Source: Bartonella queenslandensis (GTDB taxonomy: Bacteria; Pseudomonadota; Alphaproteobacteria; Rhizobiales; Rhizobiaceae). Taken from it: a DNA stretch of 64,000 bases. Below the pieces are notes generated by a model. That model saw nothing but the letters and a program-made list of their open reading frames with translations. It ran no database searches and was not told the DNA's origin. Shown piece after piece: positions 10,095 through 19,840 of this stretch. Numbering within the stretch: the first letter of the stretch is position 1; every line of letters starts with the position of its first letter. The translations under genes were made by a program, and so were the position numbers. The DNA is taken from assembly GCF_018155095.1 (NCBI RefSeq), contig NZ_NAAI01000005.1, positions 1-64,000 on the forward strand, in the 5' to 3' direction.

Positions 10095-11441
10095 ATGGCA
10101 TCAGCAGCAGAGCAATTTGCTTCCAATATAAACTTCGGTACCTTTTCGCGGGCAACTGAATTAAAGAAACGCATTTGGTTTACTTTAGCGGCGCTTCTTG
10201 TCTACCGTTTCGGCACTTATATTTCTCTTCCAGGTATTAATATTGATGCTTTACGGCAAACTTTTGAACATCATGCATCAGGTGTCTTAGGACTCTTTAA
10301 TATGTTTGCTGGAGGCGCCGTTGGGCGTATGGCAATTTTTGCCTTGGGTATTATGCCTTATATATCTGCATCTATTATTGTACAATTGTTAACATCTATT
10401 ATTCCTTCTTTGGAGACTCTTAAAAAAGAGGGGGAGGTAGGTCGTAAGGTTATTAATCAATATACGCGTTATGTAACAGTCGTATTGGCAATTCTCCAAG
10501 CCTTTGGTATTGCCGTTGCGCTTGAAAGTGGTATAGGGACAGGCCTTCAAATTGTTGTAGAACCAGGTCTCATGTTCCGTATCTCCTCTGTTATTACACT
10601 TGTTGGTGGGACAATGTTTCTCATGTGGCTTGGTGAGCAAATTACATCACGCGGTGTTGGTAATGGAGTTTCTCTTATCATTTTTACAGGGATCGTAGCC
10701 AACTTACCTTCTACTTTTGCTCAGCTTTTGACTGCGCATAGTCAAGCTGATTTATCAACTTTCCTTTTAATAGTCATTGTCCTTATTGCTGTTTTGGTTA
10801 TCGGGCTTATTGTTTTTATAGAACGCGCACAGCGGAGAATTCTTATTCAGTACCCAAAACGTCAGGTTGGTAATCAAATGTTTCAAGGTGATATGTCACA
10901 TCTTCCTTTAAAGTTGAATACTGCTGGTGTCATTCCGCCTATTTTTGCTTCATCTTTATTGTTATTACCCGCCACTATTAATAATTTTTCTGATAAAATG
11001 CCGCAATGGGTTCAGGCTATTTCTTATTCTCTTGGTCATGGACAGCCACTTTATATGGTTATCTACGCATTTTTAATGGCGTTTTTTTGCTTTTTTTATA
11101 CGGCTATTGTGTTTAATCCAACGGATACTGCAGATCAGTTGAAAAAACATTCTGGTTTTATTCCAGGAATTCGTCCAGGTGAGCGTACAGCGGAATATAT
11201 TGATTATGTTTTGACGCGTATTACTGTTGTGGGCGCTCTTTATATTATCTTAGTTTGTTTATTGCCTGAATTTATGATATCTGCATTCAAAGTTCCTTTT
11301 TATCTTGGGGGGACGTCTTTGTTGATTGTTGTGACTGTTACTCTTGATACGGTTGCTCAAATCCAAGGACATCTTGTTGCACACCAATATGAAGGGTTGA
11401 TAAAAAAATCAAAACTTCGTGGAGGTCGAAGAAATCGATGA
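10095..11441 (+). CDS. secY: Preprotein translocase subunit SecY
   Basis: 448 residues from the ATG at 10095, which has GGAG 7 bases upstream. A GTG at 10077 would add six residues without a better site. SecY is the channel of the Sec translocon in the inner membrane. Ten hydrophobic segments are visible. The motif [15 protein letters not shown] marks TM2 and [14 protein letters not shown]-like sequence lies in the late cytoplasmic loop. The stop overlaps adk by 4 bases. Confidence 0.97.
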   Translation: MASAAEQFASNINFGTFSRATELKKRIWFTLAALLVYRFGTYISLPGINIDALRQTFEHHASGVLGLFNMFAGGAVGRMAIFALGIMPYISASIIVQLLTSIIPSLETLKKEGEVGRKVINQYTRYVTVVLAILQAFGIAVALESGIGTGLQIVVEPGLMFRISSVITLVGGTMFLMWLGEQITSRGVGNGVSLIIFTGIVANLPSTFAQLLTAHSQADLSTFLLIVIVLIAVLVIGLIVFIERAQRRILIQYPKRQVGNQMFQGDMSHLPLKLNTAGVIPPIFASSLLLLPATINNFSDKMPQWVQAISYSLGHGQPLYMVIYAFLMAFFCFFYTAIVFNPTDTADQLKKHSGFIPGIRPGERTAEYIDYVLTRITVVGALYIILVCLLPEFMISAFKVPFYLGGTSLLIVVTVTLDTVAQIQGHLVAHQYEGLIKKSKLRGGRRNR

Positions 11442-12016
11442 GGGTGGTTCTTTTAGGTCCTCCTGGAGCAGGGAAAGGGACGCAAGCTAAAATGTTAACT
11501 GAGGAATATAATATTCCTCATTTATCAACAGGGGATATGTTGCGTGAAGTTATCGCCAAAGAAACGGAAGTTGGTAAAAAAGCTAAATCTATTATAAGTT
11601 CTGGTGCTTTGGTTCCTGATGATATTGTCAATCAGATCGTTTCAGATCGAATTGATGAAACTGATTGTATAAACGGTTTTATTTTGGATGGATATCCAAG
11701 GACTGTAGGACAGGCAGAAGCATTAGAACAAATACTTGAGTCAAAAAATATGCACCTTGATGCTGTTATTGAGTTGTGTGTTGATGAAGACGCATTGATT
11801 GAACGTATGAAAAAACGTGTTCAGGAGACAGTGGCGGCTGGGGGAGAGATTCGTTTAGATGATAACCCTGTTGCTTTTACAAAAAGATTAATAGAATATC
11901 GTGAAAAAACATTCCCCTTATCAAAATTTTATTCAGAGAGGGGAATGTTAAAGGTCATTGATGGAATGATTGGTGTTGCTGAAGTGGCACGTATGATTAA
12001 GGGGCTTCTTTCATAA
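11438..12016 (+). CDS. adk: Adenylate kinase, short-lid type
   Basis: 192 residues. It converts AMP and ATP to two ADP in the cytoplasm. The P-loop [10 protein letters not shown] is at residues 7-16, followed by HLSTGDMLR and the DGYPRT motif. The lid is short and lacks the four-cysteine zinc site of longer forms, as is usual in alphaproteobacteria. It starts within the secY stop (ATGA overlap). Confidence 0.97.
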   Translation: MRVVLLGPPGAGKGTQAKMLTEEYNIPHLSTGDMLREVIAKETEVGKKAKSIISSGALVPDDIVNQIVSDRIDETDCINGFILDGYPRTVGQAEALEQILESKNMHLDAVIELCVDEDALIERMKKRVQETVAAGGEIRLDDNPVAFTKRLIEYREKTFPLSKFYSERGMLKVIDGMIGVAEVARMIKGLLS

Positions 12017-12196
12017 GATTTTTTTGAGAAGGAAATGAAAAGAGTTGACTTTTGAGATAAAATCTATCACAAACAACTTTAATTTATTTCAGTTAAATGG
12101 GTGGATTCGGAAGGTTTTTGTTCTGAGTCTGTTTTTTTCTGTAAGGTACATCAGGTATTTTATAACAATTTGTCAACATAACTAAGGAGAGTAGGC

Positions 12197-12565
12197 GTGG
12201 CTCGTATTGCTGGCGTCAATATCCCGACAAATAAGCGTGTAATTATTGCGCTTCAGTATATCCACGGGATTGGACCAAAATTTGCTCAAGAAATTATTGA
12301 AAAGGTTGGCATTCCCATGGGGCGTCGTGTGCATGAGCTTTCAGATGCCGAAGTGCTGCAGATTCGTGAGGCGATAGATCAGGGATATCAAGTTGAAGGT
12401 GATCTTCGTCGTGAAGTTGCTATGAATGTTAAGCGTTTGATGGACCTTGGTTGTTATCGTGGATTGCGTCATCGTCGGTCTTTACCTGTCCGAGGACAGC
12501 GTACACATACGAATGCTCGTACGCGTAAAGGACCTGCTAAGGCAATCGCTGGTAAGAAGAAATAA
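12197..12565 (+). CDS. rpsM: 30S ribosomal protein S13 (GTG start)
   Basis: 122 residues. S13 forms intersubunit bridges in the 30S head. The start is GTG at 12197 behind AAGGAGAG, giving the conserved [14 protein letters not shown]. The C-terminal [17 protein letters not shown] is diagnostic. The 180-base spacer after adk probably carries a promoter for the alpha operon, but I could not settle on a -35/-10 pair. Confidence 0.97.
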   Translation: MARIAGVNIPTNKRVIIALQYIHGIGPKFAQEIIEKVGIPMGRRVHELSDAEVLQIREAIDQGYQVEGDLRREVAMNVKRLMDLGCYRGLRHRRSLPVRGQRTHTNARTRKGPAKAIAGKKK

Positions 12566-12681
12566 GAATCTTTGTGAGAGGTTTTTTATATATTTTGTTT
12601 CTTTTTGAGGTCAGTTTGACAAGGAAAAGAAGGTGGAGCTGCTGATATTACGGCAGTGATGAGATCATTGGAAGGAAAATT

Positions 12682-13071
12682 ATGGCCAAGGAAGCCACAC
12701 GTGTTCGTCGTCGCGAACGTAAGAATATTTCATCGGGTGTTGTGCATATCAACTCGACATTTAACAATACAATGATTACGATTACTGATGCTCAGGGGAA
12801 TGCGATAGCGTGGTCATCTGCTGGTGCTCAGGGATTTAAAGGGGCGCGTAAATCGACACCTTTTGCTGCTCAAGTTGCTGCGGAAGATTGTGCGAGAAAA
12901 GCACAAGAACATGGTATGCGTTCTTTGGAAGTTGAAGTTTGTGGTCCTGGGGCAGGGCGTGAATCTGCTCTACGTGCGTTGCAATCTGTTGGTTTTGTCA
13001 TTACTTCTATTCGTGATGTAACACCGATCCCTCATAATGGATGTCGTCCTCGGAAAAGGCGGCGTGTTTAA
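12682..13071 (+). CDS. rpsK: 30S ribosomal protein S11
   Basis: 129 residues. S11 lines the E site with S7. The motifs [22 protein letters not shown] and the C-terminal [15 protein letters not shown] are invariant. AAGGAAAATT precedes the ATG. Confidence 0.97.
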   Translation: MAKEATRVRRRERKNISSGVVHINSTFNNTMITITDAQGNAIAWSSAGAQGFKGARKSTPFAAQVAAEDCARKAQEHGMRSLEVEVCGPGAGRESALRALQSVGFVITSIRDVTPIPHNGCRPRKRRRV

Positions 13072-13166
13072 TTGGGTGTTATTTTTTTGTTATCGGAGAT
13101 TTCTCTGATGTTCACATTGGTCGTTACGATTGAATGGTAACGGAACTAAAGAACGGGAATAAAAAT

Positions 13167-14180
13167 ATGATCCAGAAAAACTGGCAGGAACTTATTAAAC
13201 CCAATAAGGTTGAATCATGTGCGCATGATAATCCAAATGTTATAAGTGTCATTGCTGAGCCTCTTGAGCGGGGATTTGGCTTGACATTAGGGAATGCCCT
13301 TCGTCGTGTGTTATTATCTTCGCTTCGCGGTGCTGCTATTACTGCCGTACAGATTGATGGTGTCTTGCATGAATTTTCATCGATTCCAGGTGTTCGTGAA
13401 GATGTTACAGATATTATTCTGAATATAAAAGAAATTGCACTTCGTATGGAAGAAGAAGGACCTAAACGTCTCGTCGTTTATAAAGAGGGGCCTGGTGTTG
13501 TGAGAGCGGGGGATATCAATACCGTGGGGGATATGGAAATTCTCAACCCAGATCATGTTATCTGTACCCTTGATGAAGATGCTGAAATTCGTATGGAATT
13601 TATTGTCAACACAGGAAAAGGATATGTTCCATCTGATCGTAATTGTGTTGATGATGGTCGTATAGGACTTATTCCGATTGATAGTCTTTATTCACCAATT
13701 CGTAAAGTGTCTTATAAAGTGGAAAATACACGTGAAGGTCAAGTTCTTGATTATGATAAATTGACGTTAACGATTGAAACGAATGGTGCTGTTAATGGAG
13801 AAGATGCTGTTGCTTTTGCCGCACGTATTCTTCAGGATCAATTATCGTTATTTATTAACTTTGAAGAGCCACAGAAGGAGCCTGTTGAGGAGGCGGATTC
13901 TGAGCTTTCCTTTAATCCTGCACTTCTCAAAAAAGTGGATGAATTAGAGCTTTCTGTTCGTTCGGCAAATTGTCTTAAGAATGATAATATTGTTTATATT
14001 GGTGATCTTATTCAAAAAACAGAATCTGAAATGCTTCGGACACCAAATTTTGGTCGTAAGTCATTGAATGAGATTAAAGAAGTTTTGGCGTGTATGGGGT
14101 TGCATCTTGGAATGGAAATTCCTGCATGGCCGCCTGAAAACATTGATGATCTTGCTAAACGCTATGAAGATCAATATTGA
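13167..14180 (+). CDS. rpoA: RNA polymerase alpha subunit
   Basis: 337 residues from the ATG at 13167 ([14 protein letters not shown]). This is the conserved N terminus, preceded by GAACGGGAATAAAAAT; an upstream ATG at 13134 adds 11 non-family residues. The N-terminal domain (to about 235) dimerises and scaffolds RNA polymerase, with [19 protein letters not shown] visible. The C-terminal domain (about 255-320) binds UP elements and activators. Confidence 0.97.
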   Translation: MIQKNWQELIKPNKVESCAHDNPNVISVIAEPLERGFGLTLGNALRRVLLSSLRGAAITAVQIDGVLHEFSSIPGVREDVTDIILNIKEIALRMEEEGPKRLVVYKEGPGVVRAGDINTVGDMEILNPDHVICTLDEDAEIRMEFIVNTGKGYVPSDRNCVDDGRIGLIPIDSLYSPIRKVSYKVENTREGQVLDYDKLTLTIETNGAVNGEDAVAFAARILQDQLSLFINFEEPQKEPVEEADSELSFNPALLKKVDELELSVRSANCLKNDNIVYIGDLIQKTESEMLRTPNFGRKSLNEIKEVLACMGLHLGMEIPAWPPENIDDLAKRYEDQY

Positions 14181-14204
14181 AATTAGAATTTAAGGAGAGG
14201 GCTT

Positions 14205-14633
14205 ATGCGCCATAGTAAGTCAGGCCGCAAGTTGAATCGGACTGCCAGTCACCGTAAAGCGATGTTTGCAAATATGGCAACTTCGTTGATCGAGCATGAG
14301 CAGATTGTGACAACACTTCCAAAGGCTAAAGAAATTCGTCCTATTGTTGAAAAACTTGTTACTCTTGGTAAACGTGGTGGTTTGCATGCGCGTCGACAAG
14401 CAATTGCAGCACTTCGTGATACAGGGAAAGTTGCGAAGTTGTTTGATACACTTGCACCGCGTTATGCATCGCGCAACGGTGGGTATTTGCGTATTATGAA
14501 AGCAGGGTTTCGTACCGGTGATAATGCGCCCATGGCTGTTATAGAATTTGTTGATCGTGATGTTGAGGCGAAGGGAGCTGGGGATCGTGCCCGTATCGAA
14601 TCTTCAGAAAATGAAAAGGGAACATCCTTATAA
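14205..14633 (+). CDS. rplQ: 50S ribosomal protein L17
   Basis: 142 residues. L17 is near the tunnel exit. The N terminus [20 protein letters not shown] is invariant. It is the last gene of the ribosomal cluster and is followed by a strong terminator. GGAGAGGGCTT is the ribosome-binding region. Confidence 0.97.
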   Translation: MRHSKSGRKLNRTASHRKAMFANMATSLIEHEQIVTTLPKAKEIRPIVEKLVTLGKRGGLHARRQAIAALRDTGKVAKLFDTLAPRYASRNGGYLRIMKAGFRTGDNAPMAVIEFVDRDVEAKGAGDRARIESSENEKGTSL

Positions 14634-14660
14634 GTTTTTTATTTTACTGGATTTTTAAAG

Positions 14661-14690
14661 GCCGCCTTGTCTTAGGCGGTTTTTTTTATG
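14661..14690 (+). terminator. Rho-independent terminator of the ribosomal cluster
   Basis: A 6-bp GC-rich stem (CCGCCT with AGGCGG), extendable by a G-T pair, is followed by an uninterrupted run of eight T. It lies 28 bases after rplQ and ends the long ribosomal operon. Confidence 0.9.
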
Positions 14691-14901
14691 CGTATTTTTA
14701 AGTTTGTTTTACTGGAGAAATAGATGGTGAGAGAAAATTATAGGATATTGAATTATTTGATTTTTATAATATTTATTGTTTAAATGGGTTGTTTTTATTC
14801 TCTATTATGAAATATTAATGGAGATCCTTCATTTGCGGGGATGCTTTTTTAAAATTCTATGAATCTTCAACAGAATGGGCTTGTTTTATAAGGAGTGGAT
14901 T

Positions 14902-16296
14902 ATGAGGTATTCTTTTTGGGTGCAGCTTTTTTTTGCGATTATGATGCTGATATCGTTTGATCATATCTATGCTCATGTCCCTCAAACACAAAAAGAGATC
15001 ACTCTTTCATTTGCTCCTTTAGTTAAAAAGACAGTTCCATCTGTTGTAAATATTTATGCTGCTCGACAAATTAGAGCGCGATCACCTTTTGAGGGGGATC
15101 CATTTTTTGAGCAATTTTTTGGTCGTTTGCAAAATAATTTTCCTGTCCGTAAGCAATCATCATTAGGATCAGGAGTGATTGTTGATGCACGTGGTTTGAT
15201 TGTTACAAATTATCACGTCATTAAAGATGCAAGCGAAATTAAAGTGGCTTTTTCTGATGGGCGCGAGTTTGAGAGTAAGGTCGTGCTCAAAGATGAAGCG
15301 ACGGACATTGCCATTCTTGAAGTTGATGCGAAAGATACTCAGTTTTCTGTTCTTTCTTTAGGAGATTCTGATACTGTTGAAGTTGGTGATCTTGTTTTGG
15401 CTATTGGTAATCCTTTTGGTGTTGGTCAAACAGTTACAAGTGGTATTGTTTCAGCGCAAGCGCGTACACGTGTTGGGATTTCCGATTTTGACTTTTTTAT
15501 TCAAACAGATGCTGCCATTAATCCAGGAAATTCTGGTGGAGCTTTAATTGATATGAAAGGTCAATTAATTGGAATTAATACGGCTATTTATTCGCGTTCC
15601 GGTGGTTCTGTAGGGATTGGGTTTGCTATTCCAGTTAACCTTGTAAAAGTGATGCTTGCTACTGTTAAACGCGGTGGAAAATATTTTGTACCACCTTATA
15701 TTGGGGCATCCTTTCAAAATGTTACACCCGATATTGCTGGTGGTTTAGGTTTAGAACATCCCTATGGTGCTCTTATTGTTGAAGTTATTAAAGACAGTCC
15801 TGCTGAAAAAGCCGGCTTGAAAGTAGGTGATGTTATTTTGAGTATACAGGGGGTGCGCGTTGATAGTCCAGATAGCCTTGGGTATCGTTTGATGACGGCT
15901 GATGTTGGTCATAGTCTTGCTTTAGAATATTTACGAAATGGCAAAACTTTAAAAACACAAATAACGGTTGCATCAATATCGGAAACTGCACTTTTAAAAT
16001 CTGAAAAAATTACGGGTGACAATCCTCTTGCTGGTGCCGAAGTGTTAGATTTAACACCGCAGAATAGTCAACGTTTTCATCTTCCTATATCGGCAAAAGG
16101 TGTTGTAATTACTCATCTTGATGAAATGAGCAATGCTTCTGGAATTTTTCGGCCTGGAGATATCTTACGTGTTGTAAATGGCTATAAGATTCAAACAGTT
16201 CATCAGTTGAAAAAGGTTCTTATGCAAACGCGTTCGCGTACTTGGCAATTGGAATATGAACGTGATGGTATGTATATTCGCCAATTTATTCGCTGA
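14902..16296 (+). CDS. Do-like periplasmic serine protease (DegP/HtrA family)
   Basis: 464 residues from the ATG at 14902, chosen because AAGGAG lies 7 bases upstream. A hydrophobic signal sequence covers residues 5-20. The trypsin-like domain shows the catalytic triad His105 (TNYHVIKDA), Asp135 (EATDIAIL) and Ser211 (PGNSGGAL). Two PDZ domains follow (about 270-355 and 375-460). The family degrades or refolds misfolded envelope proteins. The position after rplQ is common in Rhizobiales. It is 8 bases from rarA. DegP and DegQ types cannot be separated by eye. Confidence 0.93.
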   Translation: MRYSFWVQLFFAIMMLISFDHIYAHVPQTQKEITLSFAPLVKKTVPSVVNIYAARQIRARSPFEGDPFFEQFFGRLQNNFPVRKQSSLGSGVIVDARGLIVTNYHVIKDASEIKVAFSDGREFESKVVLKDEATDIAILEVDAKDTQFSVLSLGDSDTVEVGDLVLAIGNPFGVGQTVTSGIVSAQARTRVGISDFDFFIQTDAAINPGNSGGALIDMKGQLIGINTAIYSRSGGSVGIGFAIPVNLVKVMLATVKRGGKYFVPPYIGASFQNVTPDIAGGLGLEHPYGALIVEVIKDSPAEKAGLKVGDVILSIQGVRVDSPDSLGYRLMTADVGHSLALEYLRNGKTLKTQITVASISETALLKSEKITGDNPLAGAEVLDLTPQNSQRFHLPISAKGVVITHLDEMSNASGIFRPGDILRVVNGYKIQTVHQLKKVLMQTRSRTWQLEYERDGMYIRQFIR

Positions 16297-16304
16297 GGTT
16301 TTTT

Positions 16305-17630
16305 TTGAAGAAAGATTTTTTTACTTCGTCATTTGATCCTAAAGTTAATAAAAATCAGCCGCTTGCAGAAAGAATGCGTCCTTGTTCTCTTAATGAAGTT
16401 GTAGGACAAAAGCATTTAATTGGAGAAGATGGTTTGCTTTCACGGATGGTGGCGGCTGGCTCAATTGGATCGATGATTTTTTGGGGACCTCCAGGGACGG
16501 GAAAAACAACCGTTGCACGTTTGTTAGCACGTGAAACAAATTTCGCGTTTGAACAAGTTTCTGCTATTTTTACAGGTGTTTCTGAACTTAAAAAAATTTT
16601 TGAACTTGCACAGAGGCGTTTTATGGCGGGGGATAAAACGCTTCTTTTTGTTGATGAAATTCATCGGTTTAATCGTGCACAACAGGATAGTTTTCTTCCT
16701 GTGATGGAAGATGGTATGGTGGTACTTATCGGGGCAACAACTGAAAACCCTTCTTTTGAACTTAATGCTGCTCTTCTTTCGCGTGCACGGGTTTTAACAT
16801 TTTTTTCTCATGATTATGAAAGTTTAGGCATGCTTTTGAAGCGTGCTGAAGAGGTGGAAGGAAAGTGTCTTCCCTTGGATGATGGTGCCAGAGACGTTTT
16901 GATAGGAATGTCTGATGGTGATGCACGGGTCGCATTAACATTAGCAGAGGAAATTTGGTCTGTTGTGCGCTCGGGAGAAATTCTTGATGCTGCTGCTTTG
17001 CAAAAAGTTATTCAGCGTCGTGCACCCATTTATGATAAAGGACGAGATGGACATTATAATCTCATTTCAGCGTTGCATAAATCTGTTCGTGGCTCTGATC
17101 CTGATGCAGCGCTTTATTATTTAGCACGTATGTTGGATGCTGGTGAAGATCCTCTCTATATTGGGCGAAGATTGGTTCGTATGGCTGTTGAAGATGTTGG
17201 TTTGGCGGATCCTCAAGCTCTTGTCATTTGTAATGCGGCAAAAGATGCTTATGATTATTTAGGGTCACCAGAAGGAGAATTGGCTTTGGCACAGGCGTGT
17301 CTTTATGTTGCAACTGCACCAAAGTCAAATGCGACATATCTCGCGTATAAAGCAGCACTGCGGTGTGCACGCGAAAATGGTTCTTTACCGCCTCCTAAAC
17401 ATATACTTAATGCACCGACGAAATTGATGAAGGAAGAAGGGTATGGAGATGGTTATTGTTATGATCATGATGAACCAGATGCTTTTTCAGGACAAGAATA
17501 TTTTCCCGAAAAACTTGGGCGACAGAGTTATTATAAACCTGTTGAGCGTGGATTTGAGCGTGAAATTGTGAAACGTCTTGAATGGTGGAGACAATTGCGT
17601 CAAAAGCGTAAAAACAGCAATAAAATTTGA
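16305..17630 (+). CDS. rarA: Replication-associated recombination protein A (AAA+ ATPase)
   Basis: 441 residues, TTG start at 16305 with GAGG 7 bases upstream. RarA/MgsA acts at stalled replication forks and is related to clamp loaders. The N terminus has LAERMRPCSLNEVVGQKHL. Walker A is GPPGTGKTT, Walker B is LLFVDEIHRFNRAQQD and sensor 1 is IGATTENPSF. The C-terminal part (YDKGRDGHYNLISALHKS and SPEGELALAQA) is typical of the RarA tetramerisation region. It is probably co-transcribed with the upstream protease. Confidence 0.95.
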   Translation: MKKDFFTSSFDPKVNKNQPLAERMRPCSLNEVVGQKHLIGEDGLLSRMVAAGSIGSMIFWGPPGTGKTTVARLLARETNFAFEQVSAIFTGVSELKKIFELAQRRFMAGDKTLLFVDEIHRFNRAQQDSFLPVMEDGMVVLIGATTENPSFELNAALLSRARVLTFFSHDYESLGMLLKRAEEVEGKCLPLDDGARDVLIGMSDGDARVALTLAEEIWSVVRSGEILDAAALQKVIQRRAPIYDKGRDGHYNLISALHKSVRGSDPDAALYYLARMLDAGEDPLYIGRRLVRMAVEDVGLADPQALVICNAAKDAYDYLGSPEGELALAQACLYVATAPKSNATYLAYKAALRCARENGSLPPPKHILNAPTKLMKEEGYGDGYCYDHDEPDAFSGQEYFPEKLGRQSYYKPVERGFEREIVKRLEWWRQLRQKRKNSNKI

Positions 17631-17672
17631 GGTAAAACACGCTTTATTGATCTTGGATTTATTTTTTACCTC
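17629..17672 (+). terminator. Inverted repeat at the end of rarA
   Basis: GAGGTAAAA overlapping the rarA stop codon pairs perfectly (9 bp) with TTTTACCTC 26 bases later. The loop is long and there is no clear T run after it, so it may be a weak terminator or a 3'-end stabiliser. Confidence 0.4.
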
Positions 17673-18603
17673 TCATATCATGGTATGAACAATTTAGTTT
17701 ATATTTTAAATATTTATTGCATTGCTCGTTAGAGCAATTTTTTTGATATGTTCAAAACGCATATCTTTTTATGGATTCAAATTTAAAAAAATCTGTCATT
17801 CAAGTCTTAAAGTTGTTTTATTATTTGATTAAAATATCAATTTATAGTGTTTGTCACTGTTTTTTATGTTGAATAAGATCTCCAATACCGTATTTATCTC
17901 ATTCCAATCTAATCAATCAAAACTATTCCTTGTATGTTGCAAGGGTGATTAACCTGTAATAAAAACTGTCCAAGAAAAAACTAAAAATGACTCTTAATGA
18001 ATCGTTTTAAGTGTCGAAAATTGTGGCACTATTGGGGGATGAAAAAGTGGGTAATGCTGTAAAGATGTTGATGCTGGGCTGTTCTAAGCGTAAAGATGTT
18101 CGTGCTCAATGAATTTTACAGTATACCATTTACGGGCGTTATCGCGATATGGGGGGATGAGGGTTGAAAGATAGCCGTTTCAAACAGGTGCGTGAATATA
18201 CAAATACAAAGGTATTCTGTTCTTTGATGTAATAGGGGATGGTTTTGATTGATGATGTGTTGTGGGTGATTTAAGGGAAGAGTTTTTTCTTAGGGAGCTT
18301 ACCAAAGAGGGAAAGAAAAAGGTTAAACATTGTGTTGAAATTTAAATTGTTGCTTTTCTCGAGAGAGATAAATGTGTTAACTTGCTTTCCTATAGAAGTA
18401 TTATTTTGTTTGAAGTCTATGTATGCGTCATAAGATAAGGAGTGCTAATTCTTTATTTTGATAGTCATGATATATTATAGACATAACGTAAGGATAGAGA
18501 TGAAAATAGCCTTTGAAAATCTAAACTCAAGGCTTTAGTTCAATTAAAAGTACAGTATAAACTTTAAGTGTTAGATTATTATGAATCGGTCAAGGATGTA
18601 ATC
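17673..18603. other. Long spacer before recA, no gene recognised
   Basis: About 930 bases, AT-rich, without a convincing gene. A short open stretch around 18005-18108 (reading KIVALLGDEKVG...) ends in a stop and looks like a decayed coding fragment that I cannot assign. The recA leader contains an imperfect inverted repeat, AGCCTTTGA at 18508 with TCAAGGCT at 18527. Confidence 0.5.
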
Positions 18604-19647
18604 GTGGATAAAACAAAAGCTCTCGATGCTGCTCTCTCACAAATTGAACGTTCTTTTGGTAAAGGCTCGATTATGCGTCTTGGGCAAAAAGAGCAAGTTG
18701 TTGAAATTGAAACAGTTCCAACAGGGTCATTATCCTTGGATATTGCTTTAGGGATTGGTGGATTACCAAAGGGGCGTATTGTTGAGATTTATGGGCCAGA
18801 AAGTTCTGGAAAAACAACATTAGCTCTCCATGCCATTGCTGAGGCACAAAAAAGCGGTGGGATTTGTGCTTTTATTGATGCAGAGCATGCGCTTGATCCT
18901 ATTTATGCGCGTAAGCTTGGTGTTGATTTAGAGAACTTGTTCATTTCTCAGCCAGATACTGGTGAACAGGCATTGGAAATTACGGAGACGTTGGTTCGTT
19001 CTGGTGCTGTTGATGTGCTTGTTGTGGATTCTGTCGCCGCTTTAACACCGCGAGCAGAAATTGATGGTGAAATGGGGGATGCTTTACCAGGATTACAAGC
19101 ACGATTGATGAGTAAAGCTTTGAGAAAACTCACGGCTTCTATTTTTCGCTCTAACTGTATGGTGATCTTTATTAATCAAATTCGCATGAAAATTGGTGTG
19201 ATGTTTGGTTCGCCTGAAACAACAACTGGGGGAAATGCTTTAAAGTTTTACGCTTCTGTTCGTTTGGATATTCGTCGTATCGGGTCTATTAAAGATCGGG
19301 ATATGATTGTTGGCAATCAAACGCGTGTTAAAGTGGTCAAGAATAAGTTGGCTCCTCCCTTCAAACAAGTTGAGTTTGATATTATTTATGGAGAAGGTAT
19401 TTCCAAGCTAGGCGAGTTGATCGATTTGGGAGTCAAGGTTGGTATTGTGGAAAAATCTGGCTCGTGGTTTTCTTATAATTCTCAACGTTTAGGACAGGGA
19501 CGCGAAAATGCAAAGCAGTTTTTACGCGAACATGCAGAGATAGCTGCAGAAATTGAAACAGCTTTGCGTCAAAATGCTGGTTTGATTGCGATTGAATTGT
19601 TAGAAAATGCAGGATCAGAAAATATAGAAAGCGATGAAGCTATCTGA
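18604..19647 (+). CDS. recA: Recombinase RecA
   Basis: 347 residues, starting at the GTG at 18604 ([21 protein letters not shown]) with AAGGA 7 bases before it. An upstream in-frame GTG at 18568 would add 12 unrelated residues. RecA forms the strand-exchange filament and triggers LexA self-cleavage. Walker [10 protein letters not shown] is at residues 64-72. The motif [11 protein letters not shown] and the MAW-type region [29 protein letters not shown], here split over about 205-233, are present. I did not find a perfect GTTC-N7-GTTC SOS box upstream. Confidence 0.97.
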   Translation: MDKTKALDAALSQIERSFGKGSIMRLGQKEQVVEIETVPTGSLSLDIALGIGGLPKGRIVEIYGPESSGKTTLALHAIAEAQKSGGICAFIDAEHALDPIYARKLGVDLENLFISQPDTGEQALEITETLVRSGAVDVLVVDSVAALTPRAEIDGEMGDALPGLQARLMSKALRKLTASIFRSNCMVIFINQIRMKIGVMFGSPETTTGGNALKFYASVRLDIRRIGSIKDRDMIVGNQTRVKVVKNKLAPPFKQVEFDIIYGEGISKLGELIDLGVKVGIVEKSGSWFSYNSQRLGQGRENAKQFLREHAEIAAEIETALRQNAGLIAIELLENAGSENIESDEAI

Positions 19648-19840
19648 TGAAGCGTTTTTTCAGCTATAATTTTTTTATTTAATATTTTTTCTGTTTTTAT
19701 TTTTAATATACGGCCATTTTTTCTCAATTTTTTTGAACAAATATTCCATTCTTTGATTAAATTGACGCCATGCGTGGCAAAGAGAATATTTAATGAAAGG
19801 GGGCTTTTATGATTTTATGCGGTATTCTGCAGGTGTATAT

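Noticed and set aside
18541-18560. GTTC-N8-GTAC near the recA start as an SOS box
   Set aside because: Spacing and second half-site do not match the GTTC-N7-GTTC alphaproteobacterial motif.
18568-18603. Upstream GTG start for recA
   Set aside because: It adds 12 residues absent from the conserved N terminus; the GTG at 18604 has a proper ribosome-binding site.
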